A stretch of 64,000 nt of DNA from Ruminococcus sp. UBA3767 (GCA_002371625.1 DFFV01000098.1:1-64000); one strand, 5' to 3'. Counted from the first letter of the stretch, positions 49,510 through 58,523 are shown. The notes: a model not told the origin generated them from the sequence alone. A program made the numbers and translations.

Positions 49510-50148
49510 TCAGGCGTTATCCCGCAGCAGAGTTATCCTGTTTGTGCGTGATACTATTATCTTCTCATCGTTCAGCTTTTTTATCTCTCGCATCATTGCG
49601 CTGCGGTCGGCGGATATGTAATCAGCAAGATCGGAAAGCGACATCGGCAGCCTGAACGTTCTGCTTTCACGGGCAAGCGAGATCTGCCTGAAAAACGTCA
49701 TCAGCCTTGCCCTTATGCTGCGCTTGCCCAGCACCTCAATGTGCAGCTGTGCCTTGTGCACGACCGATGAAAGCACCCCATCTATCAGCTTTATGTGCTT
49801 TTCACAGCCCTTGTCACAGCACTGTATCACCTTTTTGTAATCCACGACCATTACCCTGCATTTCGACTTTGCTATAACAAGATATGGATCGACCTGCGTG
49901 CAGGGTGAAAGATGCTTTCCGAAAACATCGCCCGGCTCAAAATAATCAATTATCGTTCTTTGCCCGTCAAATGTGGTCGTTACGAGCAGAGCGTTGCCCG
50001 AAACTATTATCCCGGCATAATCATTGTCCTCATCAAGCCGCATTATCTCCTCCCCCTTGGCGTGCTCCCGCACGATAGGAAGAAAACATTCATATAAGCC
50101 GTCAAGCTCGTTTTTATTTAATTCTCTTAACGTATATGGCGCTTTCAT
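49510..50148 (-). CDS. Crp/Fnr-family transcription regulator
   Basis: 212-residue regulator. The N-terminal cyclic-nucleotide-type beta-barrel (about 20-120) includes DYAGIIVSGNALLVTTTFDGQRTIIDYFEPGDVFG; the C-terminal helix-turn-helix (about 145-205) includes LPMSLSDLADYISADRSAMMREIKKL. No four-Cys iron-sulphur cluster of classical Fnr is seen, though the barrel contains several cysteines (CCDKGC). Effector unknown. The ATG follows GGGGGAG. A 16-base palindrome overlaps its -35. It is divergent from nrdDG and may sense redox or nutrient state and control those genes or itself. Confidence 0.9.
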   Translation of the reverse strand: MKAPYTLRELNKNELDGLYECFLPIVREHAKGEEIMRLDEDNDYAGIIVSGNALLVTTTFDGQRTIIDYFEPGDVFGKHLSPCTQVDPYLVIAKSKCRVMVVDYKKVIQCCDKGCEKHIKLIDGVLSSVVHKAQLHIEVLGKRSIRARLMTFFRQISLARESRTFRLPMSLSDLADYISADRSAMMREIKKLNDEKIIVSRTNRITLLRDNA

Positions 50149-50202
50149 ATAAAACTCCCCCTTAATTTGTGCATTGTGCCAAATGAAATTTCTATATGTA
50201 GT

Positions 50203-50233
50203 ATTATATCACGTTTTTGTTGCATTTGCAACA
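50203..50233 (-). promoter_or_regulatory. Promoter of Crp/Fnr gene with overlapping palindrome
   Basis: Minus-strand TTGCAA (50231-50226), 17-base spacer, TATAAT (50208-50203). The -35 lies inside a perfect palindrome TGTTGCA-TT-TGCAACA (50218-50233), a good candidate operator for the Crp/Fnr protein itself or another dimeric factor. Confidence 0.6.
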
Positions 50234-50398
50234 GACAAAAATGTAGATATATTGTAAACTAAATCTTGCACACTTGATCGAGAGCTGTTTTGGGTACATT
50301 ATACTGTGGATATAAAAGAGAGAAGCCACAAGATGTTGTGCCGATGCAAAACAAAACAGCTTGCTTTGAAATACTTATCTCAAGGAGAAAAAAGGATA

Positions 50399-52570
50399 AT
50401 GAAGATAATCAAAAGGAACGGTTCGGAAGAGATATTTGACATTGAAAAGATAGTTAACGCTATCTCCAAGGCTAATGAAGCCGACCGCAAAAACGAGCTT
50501 ACCAAAGAGCAGATAAAGGATATTGCGGAATATGTCGAGTATAAATGCAATAAAATGGGCAGAGCCGTTTCGGTGGAAGAGATACAGGATATGGTGGAGA
50601 ACCAGATCATGTCCAAGGGAGCATTCGATCTGGCAAGAAGGTATGTAAAATACCGCTATACCCGTTATCTCGTGAGAAGATCAAACACGACCGATAACAA
50701 GATACTCACGCTGATAGAGTGCAACAACGAAGAGGTAAAGCAGGAAAACTCCAACAAAAACCCGACCGTGAACAGCGTTCAGCGTGACTACATGGCAGGC
50801 GAGGTAAGCCGTGACATCACCAACAGGATACTGCTTCCGCCTGATATAGTGGATGCTCACAACAAGGGCATAATCCACTTTCACGACACCGATTATTTCG
50901 CACAGCACATGCACAACTGCGATCTTGTCAATCTGGAGGATATGCTGCAAAACGGCACAGTCATCAGCGACACACTGATAGAAAAGCCGCACAGCTTCTC
51001 TACAGCCTGCAACATCGCAACGCAGATAATCGCTCAGGTCGCTTCAAATCAGTACGGCGGACAGAGCATAAGCCTTACGCACCTTGCGCCGTTCATTCAG
51101 ATCAGCCGTGAAAAGATAAGGAAAGAGCTGCTTGAAGAAATAAAGGAGCTTGGAGTTGAGGCTGACAAGGACAGGATAGACGAGGTCACCGAAAAGCGCC
51201 TGAGAGCTGAGATAACAAGGGGCGTTCAGACGATACAGTACCAGGTGGTAACACTGCTGACGACAAACGGACAGGCACCTTTTGTTACCGTGTTCATGTA
51301 TCTCAACGAGGCACGCAGCGAGCAGGAAAAGGCTGACCTTGCGATGATAATCGAGGAAGTGCTCAAACAGCGCATACTCGGCGTAAAGAACGAGGACGGC
51401 GTCTGGATAACGCCTGCTTTCCCCAAGCTGATATATGTGCTTGAGGAGGACAACATAGATCCCGGCACGCCTTACTATTACCTTACCGAGCTGGCTGCAA
51501 AATGCACAGCTAAGAGAATGGTGCCCGATTATATCAGCGAAAAAATGATGCTTAAACTCAAAATAGATAAAAACGGAGAAGGACACTGCTACACCTGCAT
51601 GGGCTGCCGCAGCTTCCTGACACCTTACGTTGACGAAAACGGCAAGCCAAAGTATTACGGCAGATTCAATCAGGGTGTTGTTACGCTGAACCTTGTTGAT
51701 ATCGCACTTTCATCGGGCAAGGATATGGGCAAATTCTGGAAGATATTTGATGAGAGGCTGGATCTTTGCTACCGTGCGCTTATGGAGCGCCACAACAGGC
51801 TGAAGGGCACACTTTCGGATGCTGCGCCGATACTGTGGCAGTATGGTGCGCTGGCAAGGCTGAAAAAGGGCGAGCCTATCGACAAGCTGCTCTACGGCGG
51901 CTACTCGACTATATCTCTGGGCTATGCAGGCCTTTACGAGTGTGTTAAATACATGACAGGCAAGAGCCACACCGATAAGGAAGCTACGCCGTTCGCACTT
52001 GAAGTTATGCAGTATATGAACGATGCCTGCAAGCGCTGGAAAGCGCAGGAGAATATTGATTTCTCTATCTACGGCACACCGCTTGAAAGCACGACATACA
52101 AGTTTGCAAAGTGCCTGCAAAAGCGTTTTGGCAAGATAGAAGGCATAACGGACAAAAACTACATCACCAACAGCTATCACGTTCATGTCACCGAAAAGAT
52201 AGATGCTTTCACCAAGCTCAAATTTGAGGCTCAGTTCCAGCATCTCTCTCCGGGAGGAGCTATCAGCTACGTTGAAGTTCCGAATATGCAGGGCAATATC
52301 CCTGCCGTTTTGAAAGTTATCAGATTCATCTACGACAATATAATGTATGCCGAGCTGAACACCAAGAGCGATTATTGCCAGGTGTGCGGTTATGACGGCG
52401 AGATACAGATAGTAAACGACGATGGCAAGCTGGTGTGGGAGTGCCCCAAGTGCCACAACCGTGACCAGTCCAAAATGAACGTTGCAAGGCGCACCTGCGG
52501 ATATATCGGTACTCAGTTCTGGAACCAGGGACGTACCCAGGAGATACAGGATAGAGTTATGCATTTGTGA
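50399..52570 (+). CDS. nrdD: Anaerobic ribonucleoside-triphosphate reductase
   Basis: 723-residue glycyl-radical enzyme that makes dNTPs from NTPs without oxygen. An N-terminal ATP cone (about 1-95, KRNGSEEIFDIEKIVNAISKANEA) senses ATP/dATP. The barrel has FNQGVVTLNLVDIAL and active-site Cys in HCYTCMGCRSFLTPYV. The C-terminus has a Cys4 zinc site (CQVCGYDG and CPKCHNR) and the glycyl-radical loop RTCGYIG, with the radical Gly expected near residue 701. ATG 50399 follows AAAGGATA and AAGGAG; a longer frame from 50306 has no ribosome site. The activase gene follows after a hairpin. The promoter was not clear; TTGATC at 50274 with TATACT at 50300 is too widely spaced. Confidence 0.97.
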   Translation: MKIIKRNGSEEIFDIEKIVNAISKANEADRKNELTKEQIKDIAEYVEYKCNKMGRAVSVEEIQDMVENQIMSKGAFDLARRYVKYRYTRYLVRRSNTTDNKILTLIECNNEEVKQENSNKNPTVNSVQRDYMAGEVSRDITNRILLPPDIVDAHNKGIIHFHDTDYFAQHMHNCDLVNLEDMLQNGTVISDTLIEKPHSFSTACNIATQIIAQVASNQYGGQSISLTHLAPFIQISREKIRKELLEEIKELGVEADKDRIDEVTEKRLRAEITRGVQTIQYQVVTLLTTNGQAPFVTVFMYLNEARSEQEKADLAMIIEEVLKQRILGVKNEDGVWITPAFPKLIYVLEEDNIDPGTPYYYLTELAAKCTAKRMVPDYISEKMMLKLKIDKNGEGHCYTCMGCRSFLTPYVDENGKPKYYGRFNQGVVTLNLVDIALSSGKDMGKFWKIFDERLDLCYRALMERHNRLKGTLSDAAPILWQYGALARLKKGEPIDKLLYGGYSTISLGYAGLYECVKYMTGKSHTDKEATPFALEVMQYMNDACKRWKAQENIDFSIYGTPLESTTYKFAKCLQKRFGKIEGITDKNYITNSYHVHVTEKIDAFTKLKFEAQFQHLSPGGAISYVEVPNMQGNIPAVLKVIRFIYDNIMYAELNTKSDYCQVCGYDGEIQIVNDDGKLVWECPKCHNRDQSKMNVARRTCGYIGTQFWNQGRTQEIQDRVMHL

Positions 52571-52579
52571 TATAAGACG

Positions 52580-52611
52580 ATAGCTGCTGCTTTTGTGCGG
52601 CAGCTATTTTT
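52580..52611 (+). terminator. Hairpin between nrdD and nrdG
   Basis: ATAGCTGC/GCAGCTAT, an 8-base-pair stem followed by TTTTTAAC. It may partly terminate transcription or protect the nrdD message, lowering nrdG output relative to nrdD. Confidence 0.6.
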
Positions 52612-52625
52612 AACAAGGAGTTGCT

Positions 52626-53162
52626 ATGTACTACGGTGAGATAAAAAACTATGATATTGCTAACGGTTTGGGTGTGCGGGTGAGCCTGTTCGTTTCGGGA
52701 TGCACGCATCACTGCAAGGGCTGCTTCAACCCGATGACGTGGGATTTTTCCTACGGCAAGCCTTTCACACGTGAAACGATAGACGAGCTGCTGGAAATGC
52801 TTTCGCCCGATTACATAGACGGGCTTTCGCTGCTTGGCGGCGAACCGATGGAGCCTGACAACCAGCGTGCGCTTTTGCCGCTTGTGCGTGAATTCAAGGA
52901 AAAGTTCCCGAAAAAGAACCTGTGGTGCTACACTGGCTATCTGCTCGATGAGGAGCTTTTAAAGCCGAGCCGTGCAAGGTGCGAGGTCACCGACGAGCTG
53001 CTTTCGATGATAGATGTTATGGTGGACGGTGAGTTTGTTTTAGAGCAAAAAAATATCTCGCTGTCGTTCAGAGGCTCGGAGAACCAGCGCCTTATCGACG
53101 TTCCCCTTACACTCGCAACGGGCGAGATACATCTGATCAACGAGCTTTACGGCTTGCGCTGA
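52626..53162 (+). CDS. nrdG: Anaerobic ribonucleotide reductase activating protein
   Basis: 178-residue radical-SAM activase that installs the glycyl radical on NrdD. The cluster motif is CTHHCKGCF (CxxxCxxC), followed by NPMTWDFSYGKP. Family blocks LSLLGGEPMEPDN, WCYTGYLLDE and the ending RGSENQRLIDVP are intact, and the length is typical. The ATG follows AAGGAG at 6 bases, 15 bases past the inter-gene hairpin. Its stop is one base from that of the convergent gene, with no terminator between the two. Confidence 0.97.
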   Translation: MYYGEIKNYDIANGLGVRVSLFVSGCTHHCKGCFNPMTWDFSYGKPFTRETIDELLEMLSPDYIDGLSLLGGEPMEPDNQRALLPLVREFKEKFPKKNLWCYTGYLLDEELLKPSRARCEVTDELLSMIDVMVDGEFVLEQKNISLSFRGSENQRLIDVPLTLATGEIHLINELYGLR

Positions 53163-53163
53163 T

Positions 53164-53664
53164 CTATTTTATTATTCCTGCCCAGGTCAGCCAGTAGACT
53201 GTGAGACCAAAGGTGGAAAGCCCCATAAGCACTGCACCTGCTATCACGATGACCGTGCTGTGCCTGTCAAAAACGACTTTTTTCTTTCCAAACCGTGCAA
53301 CACGGACATTTACTTCCTTTTTCTCGTAAATGCGCTTTTGCAGCACATTCTCCGCAGGGAACCAGTTCACAAGCTTCTCCCCGTCAACAAGATAATGTGC
53401 AAAGCGCATACCCTGCTTTTGCGCACCCTGTTCAGCTTCCTGTTCATTATCACCTTTATTCTTTTCAGAAACCTCAAGCCCGATCAGACGGGCTTTTTTC
53501 TTTTTGGAAAACATCAGCATAAATATGCACATCACGAAAAATATTGTGCTCAGTGCGGCAACTGCTGTAAGTAGCACCTGCAATATCGAAAGCAGCGTTG
53601 TAACATCAACGCCGAGCAGAAACAGCAAGCCGAATGCTGCAAAGAGTATTATCAGTATCTCCAT
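53164..53664 (-). CDS. Hypothetical three-helix membrane protein
   Basis: 166 residues, family not recognised. Two adjacent N-terminal membrane helices (about 3-20 and 28-52) are followed by a basic stretch (SKKKKAR). A charged soluble segment of about 80 residues contains YLVDGEKLVNWFPAENVLQKRIYEKKEV, and a last helix (about 138-163) completes the chain. The soluble part may be a small cytoplasmic beta domain. ATG 53664 is 7 bases after AAGGAG. The gene is convergent with nrdG without a terminator, and divergent from the GNAT-HAD gene. Confidence 0.75.
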   Translation of the reverse strand: MEILIILFAAFGLLFLLGVDVTTLLSILQVLLTAVAALSTIFFVMCIFMLMFSKKKKARLIGLEVSEKNKGDNEQEAEQGAQKQGMRFAHYLVDGEKLVNWFPAENVLQKRIYEKKEVNVRVARFGKKKVVFDRHSTVIVIAGAVLMGLSTFGLTVYWLTWAGIIK

Positions 53665-53695
53665 CAACTTTCTCCTTAATTCATATCGTGGTATT

Positions 53696-53756
53696 ATTGT
53701 ATCATGCCATGCCCGTCATGTCAACAGTTGACACGCCCGCTGCGCAGTGGTATTAT
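53696..53756. promoter_or_regulatory. Back-to-back divergent promoters
   Basis: Minus-strand TTGACA (53724-53719), 17 bases, TACAAT (53701-53696); plus-strand TTGACA (53728-53733), 17 bases, TATTAT (53751-53756). The two -35 hexamers are only 3 bases apart and form the palindrome TGTCAACAGTTGACA, so the two polymerases cannot bind at once. Confidence 0.75.
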
Positions 53757-53790
53757 TAAATATAGCAAAGCAATAGAAAAGAGTGATGAT

Positions 53791-54990
53791 TTGGAACTTA
53801 TAAGGATATACAGCGCAGACGAACGTGTTGAAACGATAAACAGGATCTACACCGAATCGTTTCCCGTGCAGGAGCGCTTTGGAATGGATATTATAATGCG
53901 CCTTGCAGATGAGGGTGTGCTGGAAGTATTTGCGATAATGCAAAGCGGCATAACAGCCGGTATGCTGATAACGATAGTTGATGATGTCAGCGCATACATT
54001 GCATATTTTGCGATAGATAAGGCTTTCAGAGGTCAGGGGCTCGGCAGTGAGGTGCTCAGCGGTATTTGCAGCACTTACAGCGGCAGGCAGGTCGTGCTGG
54101 AGATAGAGCTGATGGACAAGAATGCGCCCAACTACGAGCAGCGCATAAGGCGTGAAAAGTTCTACACGCAGCGTGGCTTTTCGCACACGGGCAGGTTTAT
54201 CAGATATTCGGGAGTTACATACGAGATAATGTTTGCAGGCAAGCAGCGCTTTGACAAGGCGGCATTCGACAGGCTTATGGACAGCCGCCGTGACAAAGAG
54301 TTCCAGCCGCTTTTGTTTGATGCCGGGCATTACTCGACCTACATTTTCGATCTGGACGGAACGCTGCTTGACACGCTCGATGACCTGACGGCGAGCACGA
54401 ACCACGCAATTGCGAGCGTTGGCTGCGCACCGCACAGCCGTGAGGAGATTTGCAGCTATGTCGGCAACGGGATAGAAAAGCTGATACACAGGGCACTGCC
54501 CGAGGATGTGACGCAGGAGGTTTTTGAAAAGGCTTTTGCTGAATTCAAGGCGCATTACAAGCTGCACTGCAACGACAGGACAAAGGCTTACAGCGGTATA
54601 ATGGAGCTGCTGAGCACTTTGAAAGCTCATGGGAAAAAGGTAGCTGTTGTATCCAACAAGGCGGATTTTGCGGTAAAGGAGCTTTGCGGAGAATACTTTG
54701 GCGGACTTGCGGATATCTGCGTGGGCGAGCGTGAGGGCGTGCGCAAAAAGCCTGCTCCCGACTCGGTGCTGACGGTAATGGACGAGCTTGGCTCACAGCC
54801 AAAGGACTGCCTTTACATCGGAGATTCGGACGTTGACATTGCCACAGCCGCAAACGCAGGGATAGACTGCATAAGCGTTTTGTGGGGCTTTCGCAGCGAA
54901 GGATTTCTCAGGCAAAGCGGTGCGGCAGCACTTGCGCAAAGCCCGAATGAGATAGCTGTTTTCACCCTTTGTGATGACAATGACAGCTGA
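53791..54990 (+). CDS. GNAT acetyltransferase fused to HAD (phosphoglycolate phosphatase-like) domain
   Basis: 399 residues, cytoplasmic. The N-terminal GNAT part (about 1-165) has the acetyl-CoA loop AIDKAFRGQGLGSEVL and QRIRREKFYTQRGF. The C-terminal HAD part (about 185-399) has motif I YIFDLDGTLLDTLDDL, motif II VVSNKA, Lys in RKKPAPDSVL and motif III LYIGDSDVDI, matching phosphoglycolate phosphatases (Gph/PpaX). A two-enzyme fusion suggests repair of metabolites or linked modification, but neither substrate can be read. I chose the TTG at 53791 because the promoter lies just upstream; the longer frame would begin upstream of the -35. Confidence 0.88.
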   Translation: MELIRIYSADERVETINRIYTESFPVQERFGMDIIMRLADEGVLEVFAIMQSGITAGMLITIVDDVSAYIAYFAIDKAFRGQGLGSEVLSGICSTYSGRQVVLEIELMDKNAPNYEQRIRREKFYTQRGFSHTGRFIRYSGVTYEIMFAGKQRFDKAAFDRLMDSRRDKEFQPLLFDAGHYSTYIFDLDGTLLDTLDDLTASTNHAIASVGCAPHSREEICSYVGNGIEKLIHRALPEDVTQEVFEKAFAEFKAHYKLHCNDRTKAYSGIMELLSTLKAHGKKVAVVSNKADFAVKELCGEYFGGLADICVGEREGVRKKPAPDSVLTVMDELGSQPKDCLYIGDSDVDIATAANAGIDCISVLWGFRSEGFLRQSGAAALAQSPNEIAVFTLCDDNDS

Positions 54991-54997
54991 TCACAGA

Positions 54998-55030
54998 AAA
55001 AGCGGAGGATGAACTCCTCCGCTTCAGTTT
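54998..55030 (+). terminator. Terminator of GNAT-HAD gene
   Basis: AGCGGAGGA/TCCTCCGCT stem, 10 bases after the stop, with a weak T-tract. The same stem sequence recurs at 55165-55187. Confidence 0.75.
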
Positions 55031-55057
55031 GCTGCAAAGATCTAATGTGCGTGATAC

Positions 55058-55130
55058 ACAGGGCTAAAGGACTCCGTCCGCTTTGATCAGGGGGCTTTCC
55101 GATCGCCCCCTAAAACCCCTTCGGTCACAA
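55058..55130. other. Possible intergenic repeat element with GC-rich hairpin
   Basis: About 70 bases between two terminators contain AGGGGGC (55089-55095) paired with GCCCCCT (55105-55111), and ACTCCGTCC nearby. It is more GC-rich than other intergenic DNA here and carries no gene. It resembles a dispersed extragenic repeat, but only one copy lies in this window. Confidence 0.3.
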
Positions 55131-55159
55131 AAAACTATTCTCATTGTTTATCGACAGAC

Positions 55160-55191
55160 AAAAAGCGGAGGAAAATATCCTCCGCTTTTTA
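55160..55191 (-). terminator. Terminator of O-antigen-ligase-like gene
   Basis: AAGCGGAGGA/TCCTCCGCTT stem with T/A runs on both sides, 10 bases after the stop on the minus strand; probably bidirectional. Confidence 0.88.
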
Positions 55192-55200
55192 AATGCTGTT

Positions 55201-56712
55201 TTAATCGTTCTGTTTTGTTTTCTTGCTGTATTTCTTTGCTGCACAGTAGCTCCATGCGATACCTGCTATGAGGTAGAAATAAGCCGATGAGTAGTTGGAG
55301 CTTACGTTGAAGAACGCCTGCACGAGATACGCAAAGAATGCCGAGAGGAATCCCAGCGCTGCCCAGCTGACCTTTTCCTCGTCCCTGAAGTGCAGTATAG
55401 CTGCCTGAACGAGCTTGACGAACGTAACTATCAGGAACAGGCAATGCAGAACAAGTGCAAATATACCACGCTGCATACCAACGTCGATATACTCATTGTA
55501 GCTTCTGTCGATAGTCAGACCGCAGCTGTACATCTCGCCCCAGTTATCAGGACCTGTTCCCGTGATGATATGCTGCTGCATAGCATAAGCTCCGTCGCTC
55601 CACAGATAGGAATATATCCACTCTTTCGTATCGGTTCTTGGCATACCGATAGAAAGATGATTGAAGCCGTCGGTGTAGATTATCTTCTCATCCTCCGGTA
55701 TAACAGTTTCGCTTACAAGCAATCCTGCCGAGCCTGCTGCCACTGCAACTGCAAGGCAAGCGGCGATGATGAGAGGAGCTTTCTGCTTTTTCGCTCCTGA
55801 TTTTACAGCAGCTATCACAAGAACTGCAAACGCTGCCGAAGCTATTCCTATCGGACCTGTTATAGTCTTGGTCAGAAGTGCTGTATATGCAAATAATACG
55901 GAAGATACTCCGTAGAAAATCTTTTTCTTTTTAGACTTTTCAAACACAAAGCCTGCTGCGGCAAGTGCAAATATGATAGTCATAACAGCAGCCAGCGCAT
56001 AAGGAGTTATAGTAAAGCCGGTAGCGGCATAGCTTTTTTTGTAGATACCGTCGATATTAGCGATCTCGTTATCGTTGGCAACAACAGTTCCGGCACGAAC
56101 ATAGAGATCCTTGAATTTATTTGGTATGGTGTCATGCAGCGCAGGTATTGACTGGAGTATCGCCATGACTGAATTAACAAGTCCCACGCACACGAGAAAA
56201 TCAATAAATCTCGCTCTCCACTTATCGCCCGTCACAGCCATTCCTGCTGCAAAGAATCCCCAGTAAGCCAGGATAGTGAGCAGTCCCTCGGATCTGTCAA
56301 GGTAGCCGAAGAAAGCTGTGCTTATTGCGCCCGAAGCGAACATCGACCACGCTGAAACTGCGATTATCAGCAGCGGTATAACAAGCGGTTTGTTGTTTTT
56401 TACCACTATCTCCTTTTTCATTCTTCCCACAAGGAAGAACCAGAAGCCTATAAGGCCTGCACCTATCACAAGATAGCTTGAATATGTAGCGAACAGGTCA
56501 TCGGCATAATGCGTTATACCGTCCTCCACATAATCAAATGTGTGCTTTGCTATGGTGTACAAAACATTTATCACCAGAAGCACGCTTATAGCTATCATGC
56601 TGTAAATACCGCACAGCTTATAAGTCTGCTCCTGCGTCATATTCAATATAAAGTCCGATTTTTCAGTTGTTCCGAAAAGGTGTTTTCTCTCCTCGGTCTT
56701 ACGATCTGCCAT
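55201..56712 (-). CDS. O-antigen ligase/polymerase-like membrane protein
   Basis: 503 residues with about a dozen membrane helices and a large outer loop near the C-terminus. The loop block IITGTGPDNWGEMYSCGL...RSYNEYIDVGMQRGIFALVLH matches the Wzy/WaaL-type O-antigen ligase signature (glycine-rich segment, Asn-Glu-Tyr, G..G). It probably polymerises or transfers a lipid-linked sugar chain onto a surface polymer. The N-terminal 35 residues are cytoplasmic and charged. ATG 56712 is 8 bases after GGAGG. It lies past the rny terminator, so read-through or an unseen promoter must serve it. No other glycan-synthesis gene is nearby. Confidence 0.85.
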   Translation of the reverse strand: MADRKTEERKHLFGTTEKSDFILNMTQEQTYKLCGIYSMIAISVLLVINVLYTIAKHTFDYVEDGITHYADDLFATYSSYLVIGAGLIGFWFFLVGRMKKEIVVKNNKPLVIPLLIIAVSAWSMFASGAISTAFFGYLDRSEGLLTILAYWGFFAAGMAVTGDKWRARFIDFLVCVGLVNSVMAILQSIPALHDTIPNKFKDLYVRAGTVVANDNEIANIDGIYKKSYAATGFTITPYALAAVMTIIFALAAAGFVFEKSKKKKIFYGVSSVLFAYTALLTKTITGPIGIASAAFAVLVIAAVKSGAKKQKAPLIIAACLAVAVAAGSAGLLVSETVIPEDEKIIYTDGFNHLSIGMPRTDTKEWIYSYLWSDGAYAMQQHIITGTGPDNWGEMYSCGLTIDRSYNEYIDVGMQRGIFALVLHCLFLIVTFVKLVQAAILHFRDEEKVSWAALGFLSAFFAYLVQAFFNVSSNYSSAYFYLIAGIAWSYCAAKKYSKKTKQND

Positions 56713-56742
56713 AAGCAAGACCTCCAATACTGTTTTTAGTGC

Positions 56743-56776
56743 TAAAAAAGCGGACAATAACTCATTATTGCCCGCC
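56743..56776 (-). terminator. Terminator of rny
   Basis: GCGGxCAATAA/TTATTGxCCGC stem followed on the minus strand by six Ts, just after the rny stop. Confidence 0.85.
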
Positions 56777-56784
56777 TTGCTTTT

Positions 56785-58350
56785 TTACTTTGCGTACTCT
56801 ACTGCTCTGCTCTCACGGATAAGATTAACCTTGATCTGTCCCGGATAATCCATCTCGTCCTCGATCCTCTTAGCGATCTCACGAGCGACCAGCACCATTT
56901 TTTCATCATTGATCTTTTCAGGCTGGATCATGATCCTGACTTCTCTGCCCGCCTGTATTGCAAAGGACTTCTCTACGCCGTCATAAGACGTACAGATCTC
57001 CTCGAGCTTCTGAAGTCTTTTGATATAGTTTTCATAATTTTCGCTTCTTGCGCCCGGTCTTGCTGCCGATATAGCATCTGCTGCCTGTACCAGTGCTGCT
57101 ACGACCGTTCTTGTTTCTACATCACCGTGATGTGCTTCGATAGCGTGTATAACATCAGGGCTTTCCTTATACTTTTTACATACATCTACGCCTATCTGAA
57201 CGTGTGATCCTTCGATCTCATAGCTCAGGGCTTTTCCTATATCATGAAGCAATCCTGCTCTTCTTGCAAGATTTGCGTCTACGCCAAGCTCAGATGCCAT
57301 CATTCCCGCAAGGTGTGCCACCTCAATGGAATGATTAAGTACGTTCTGCCTGTAACTCGTTCTGAATCTGAGTCTTCCAAGCAGCTTGACAAGTTCATGG
57401 TTAAGTCCGTGAACGTTTGTCTCAAGGACTGCTCTCTCACCCTCCTGCTTGATCTTCAGCTCGACCTCACGTCTTGCCTTATCGACCATTTCCTCGATTC
57501 TTGTCGGGTGGATACGTCCGTCCTGTATCAGTTTTTCAAGTGCGATCCTTGCGATCTCTCTTCTAACCTGATCAAAGCATGAGATCGTTATCGCTTCGGG
57601 AGTGTCGTCAATTATCAGGTCTACGCCTGTAAGTGTTTCGATAGTTCTTATGTTCCTTCCCTCTCGTCCGATGATCCTTCCCTTCATATCATCGTTTGGC
57701 AGAGGTACTACTGAAACTGCTGTCTCGGATACCTGATCCGCAGCACATCTTGCGATCGCAAGCGATACATACTGTCTCGCCTTAGCGTCACATTCCTCCT
57801 TGACCTGTGCCTCGTAATTCGTTACACGCATTGCCTTTTCATGCACAAGGTCTTCATCGAGCTTCGTAAGGAGATATTCCTTTGCCTGATCTACAGTGAA
57901 CTGTGATATCTTCTCAAGCATATCCAGCTGTGACTTCTTTATCCTGTCAGCCTCCGCCATCTTTTCATCGGCAGATTTCAGCTTGGACTGGAGCGATTCC
58001 TCCTTCTTTTCAAGATTATCCAGCTTTTTGTCTATGGATTCTTCCTTCTGCTGGATCCTTCTTTCCTGTCTTGAAACCTCAATTCTTCTTTCTTTCAGCT
58101 CTTTTTCTGTTTCCTGACGGGATCTGTGTATCTCGTCCTTTGCTTCCACCAAGGCTTCCTTCTTCATCGTTTCAGCCGTTTTCTTTGCGTCCTCAACGAT
58201 CCTTTCCGCTTCCTTTTCAGCCGAGCCTACTGCAGCCTCTGCCGTTTTTTTGCGGTAACTGATGCCTTGCTTAAAACAAATTATTCCACTGATGCCTGCG
58301 CCAAGAACAAGAGCAACTACACACAACAAGATTACTATTCCTGTGCTCAT
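56785..58350 (-). CDS. rny: Ribonuclease Y
   Basis: 521-residue membrane-bound endoribonuclease that starts mRNA decay in Firmicutes. A single membrane helix at 4-24 and a long Glu/Lys-rich coiled coil (about 30-200, [18 protein letters not shown]...) are followed by a KH domain with [12 protein letters not shown] (about 210-270) and an HD domain with LLHDIGKA and EAHHGDVE (about 335-440). Domain order and length are typical. Start ATG 58350, with GAAGGAGGAAAAAC upstream, is about 7 bases after the ribosome site. It has its own promoter and a long leader. RNase Y activity may explain the RNA hairpins in neighbouring operons, as inference only. Confidence 0.97.
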   Translation of the reverse strand: MSTGIVILLCVVALVLGAGISGIICFKQGISYRKKTAEAAVGSAEKEAERIVEDAKKTAETMKKEALVEAKDEIHRSRQETEKELKERRIEVSRQERRIQQKEESIDKKLDNLEKKEESLQSKLKSADEKMAEADRIKKSQLDMLEKISQFTVDQAKEYLLTKLDEDLVHEKAMRVTNYEAQVKEECDAKARQYVSLAIARCAADQVSETAVSVVPLPNDDMKGRIIGREGRNIRTIETLTGVDLIIDDTPEAITISCFDQVRREIARIALEKLIQDGRIHPTRIEEMVDKARREVELKIKQEGERAVLETNVHGLNHELVKLLGRLRFRTSYRQNVLNHSIEVAHLAGMMASELGVDANLARRAGLLHDIGKALSYEIEGSHVQIGVDVCKKYKESPDVIHAIEAHHGDVETRTVVAALVQAADAISAARPGARSENYENYIKRLQKLEEICTSYDGVEKSFAIQAGREVRIMIQPEKINDEKMVLVAREIAKRIEDEMDYPGQIKVNLIRESRAVEYAK

Positions 58351-58523
58351 TGTATAGTTTTTCCTCCTTCTTGAAGTTGATACCCCACAATGCCTGTTCC
58401 TGCGAACAATGCATCATTTCGGTATCACCAATATTAAATTGTAAAGATACAAATCAGCATAATTATTTTATAGAAAAGATAAGCCATGCTTATCCATTTT
58501 AAAAAATTATAATGCATAGTAAT
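58351..58523 (-). other. Long AT-rich leader of rny
   Basis: About 170 bases between the rny promoter and start codon. I see no gene and no named regulatory RNA; a weak inverted repeat, GATACC/GGTATC, lies at 58380-58426 (arms 40 bases apart). RNase Y is known in other species to be autoregulated, which could use such a leader. Confidence 0.3.

Noticed and set aside
50250-50398. Classical Fnr or NrdR boxes before nrdD
   Set aside because: No TTGAT-n4-ATCAA or paired NrdR boxes could be found; only a different palindrome further upstream.
51710-52564. 284-residue frame opposite nrdD
   Set aside because: Antisense shadow; the real strand encodes unmistakable NrdD motifs.
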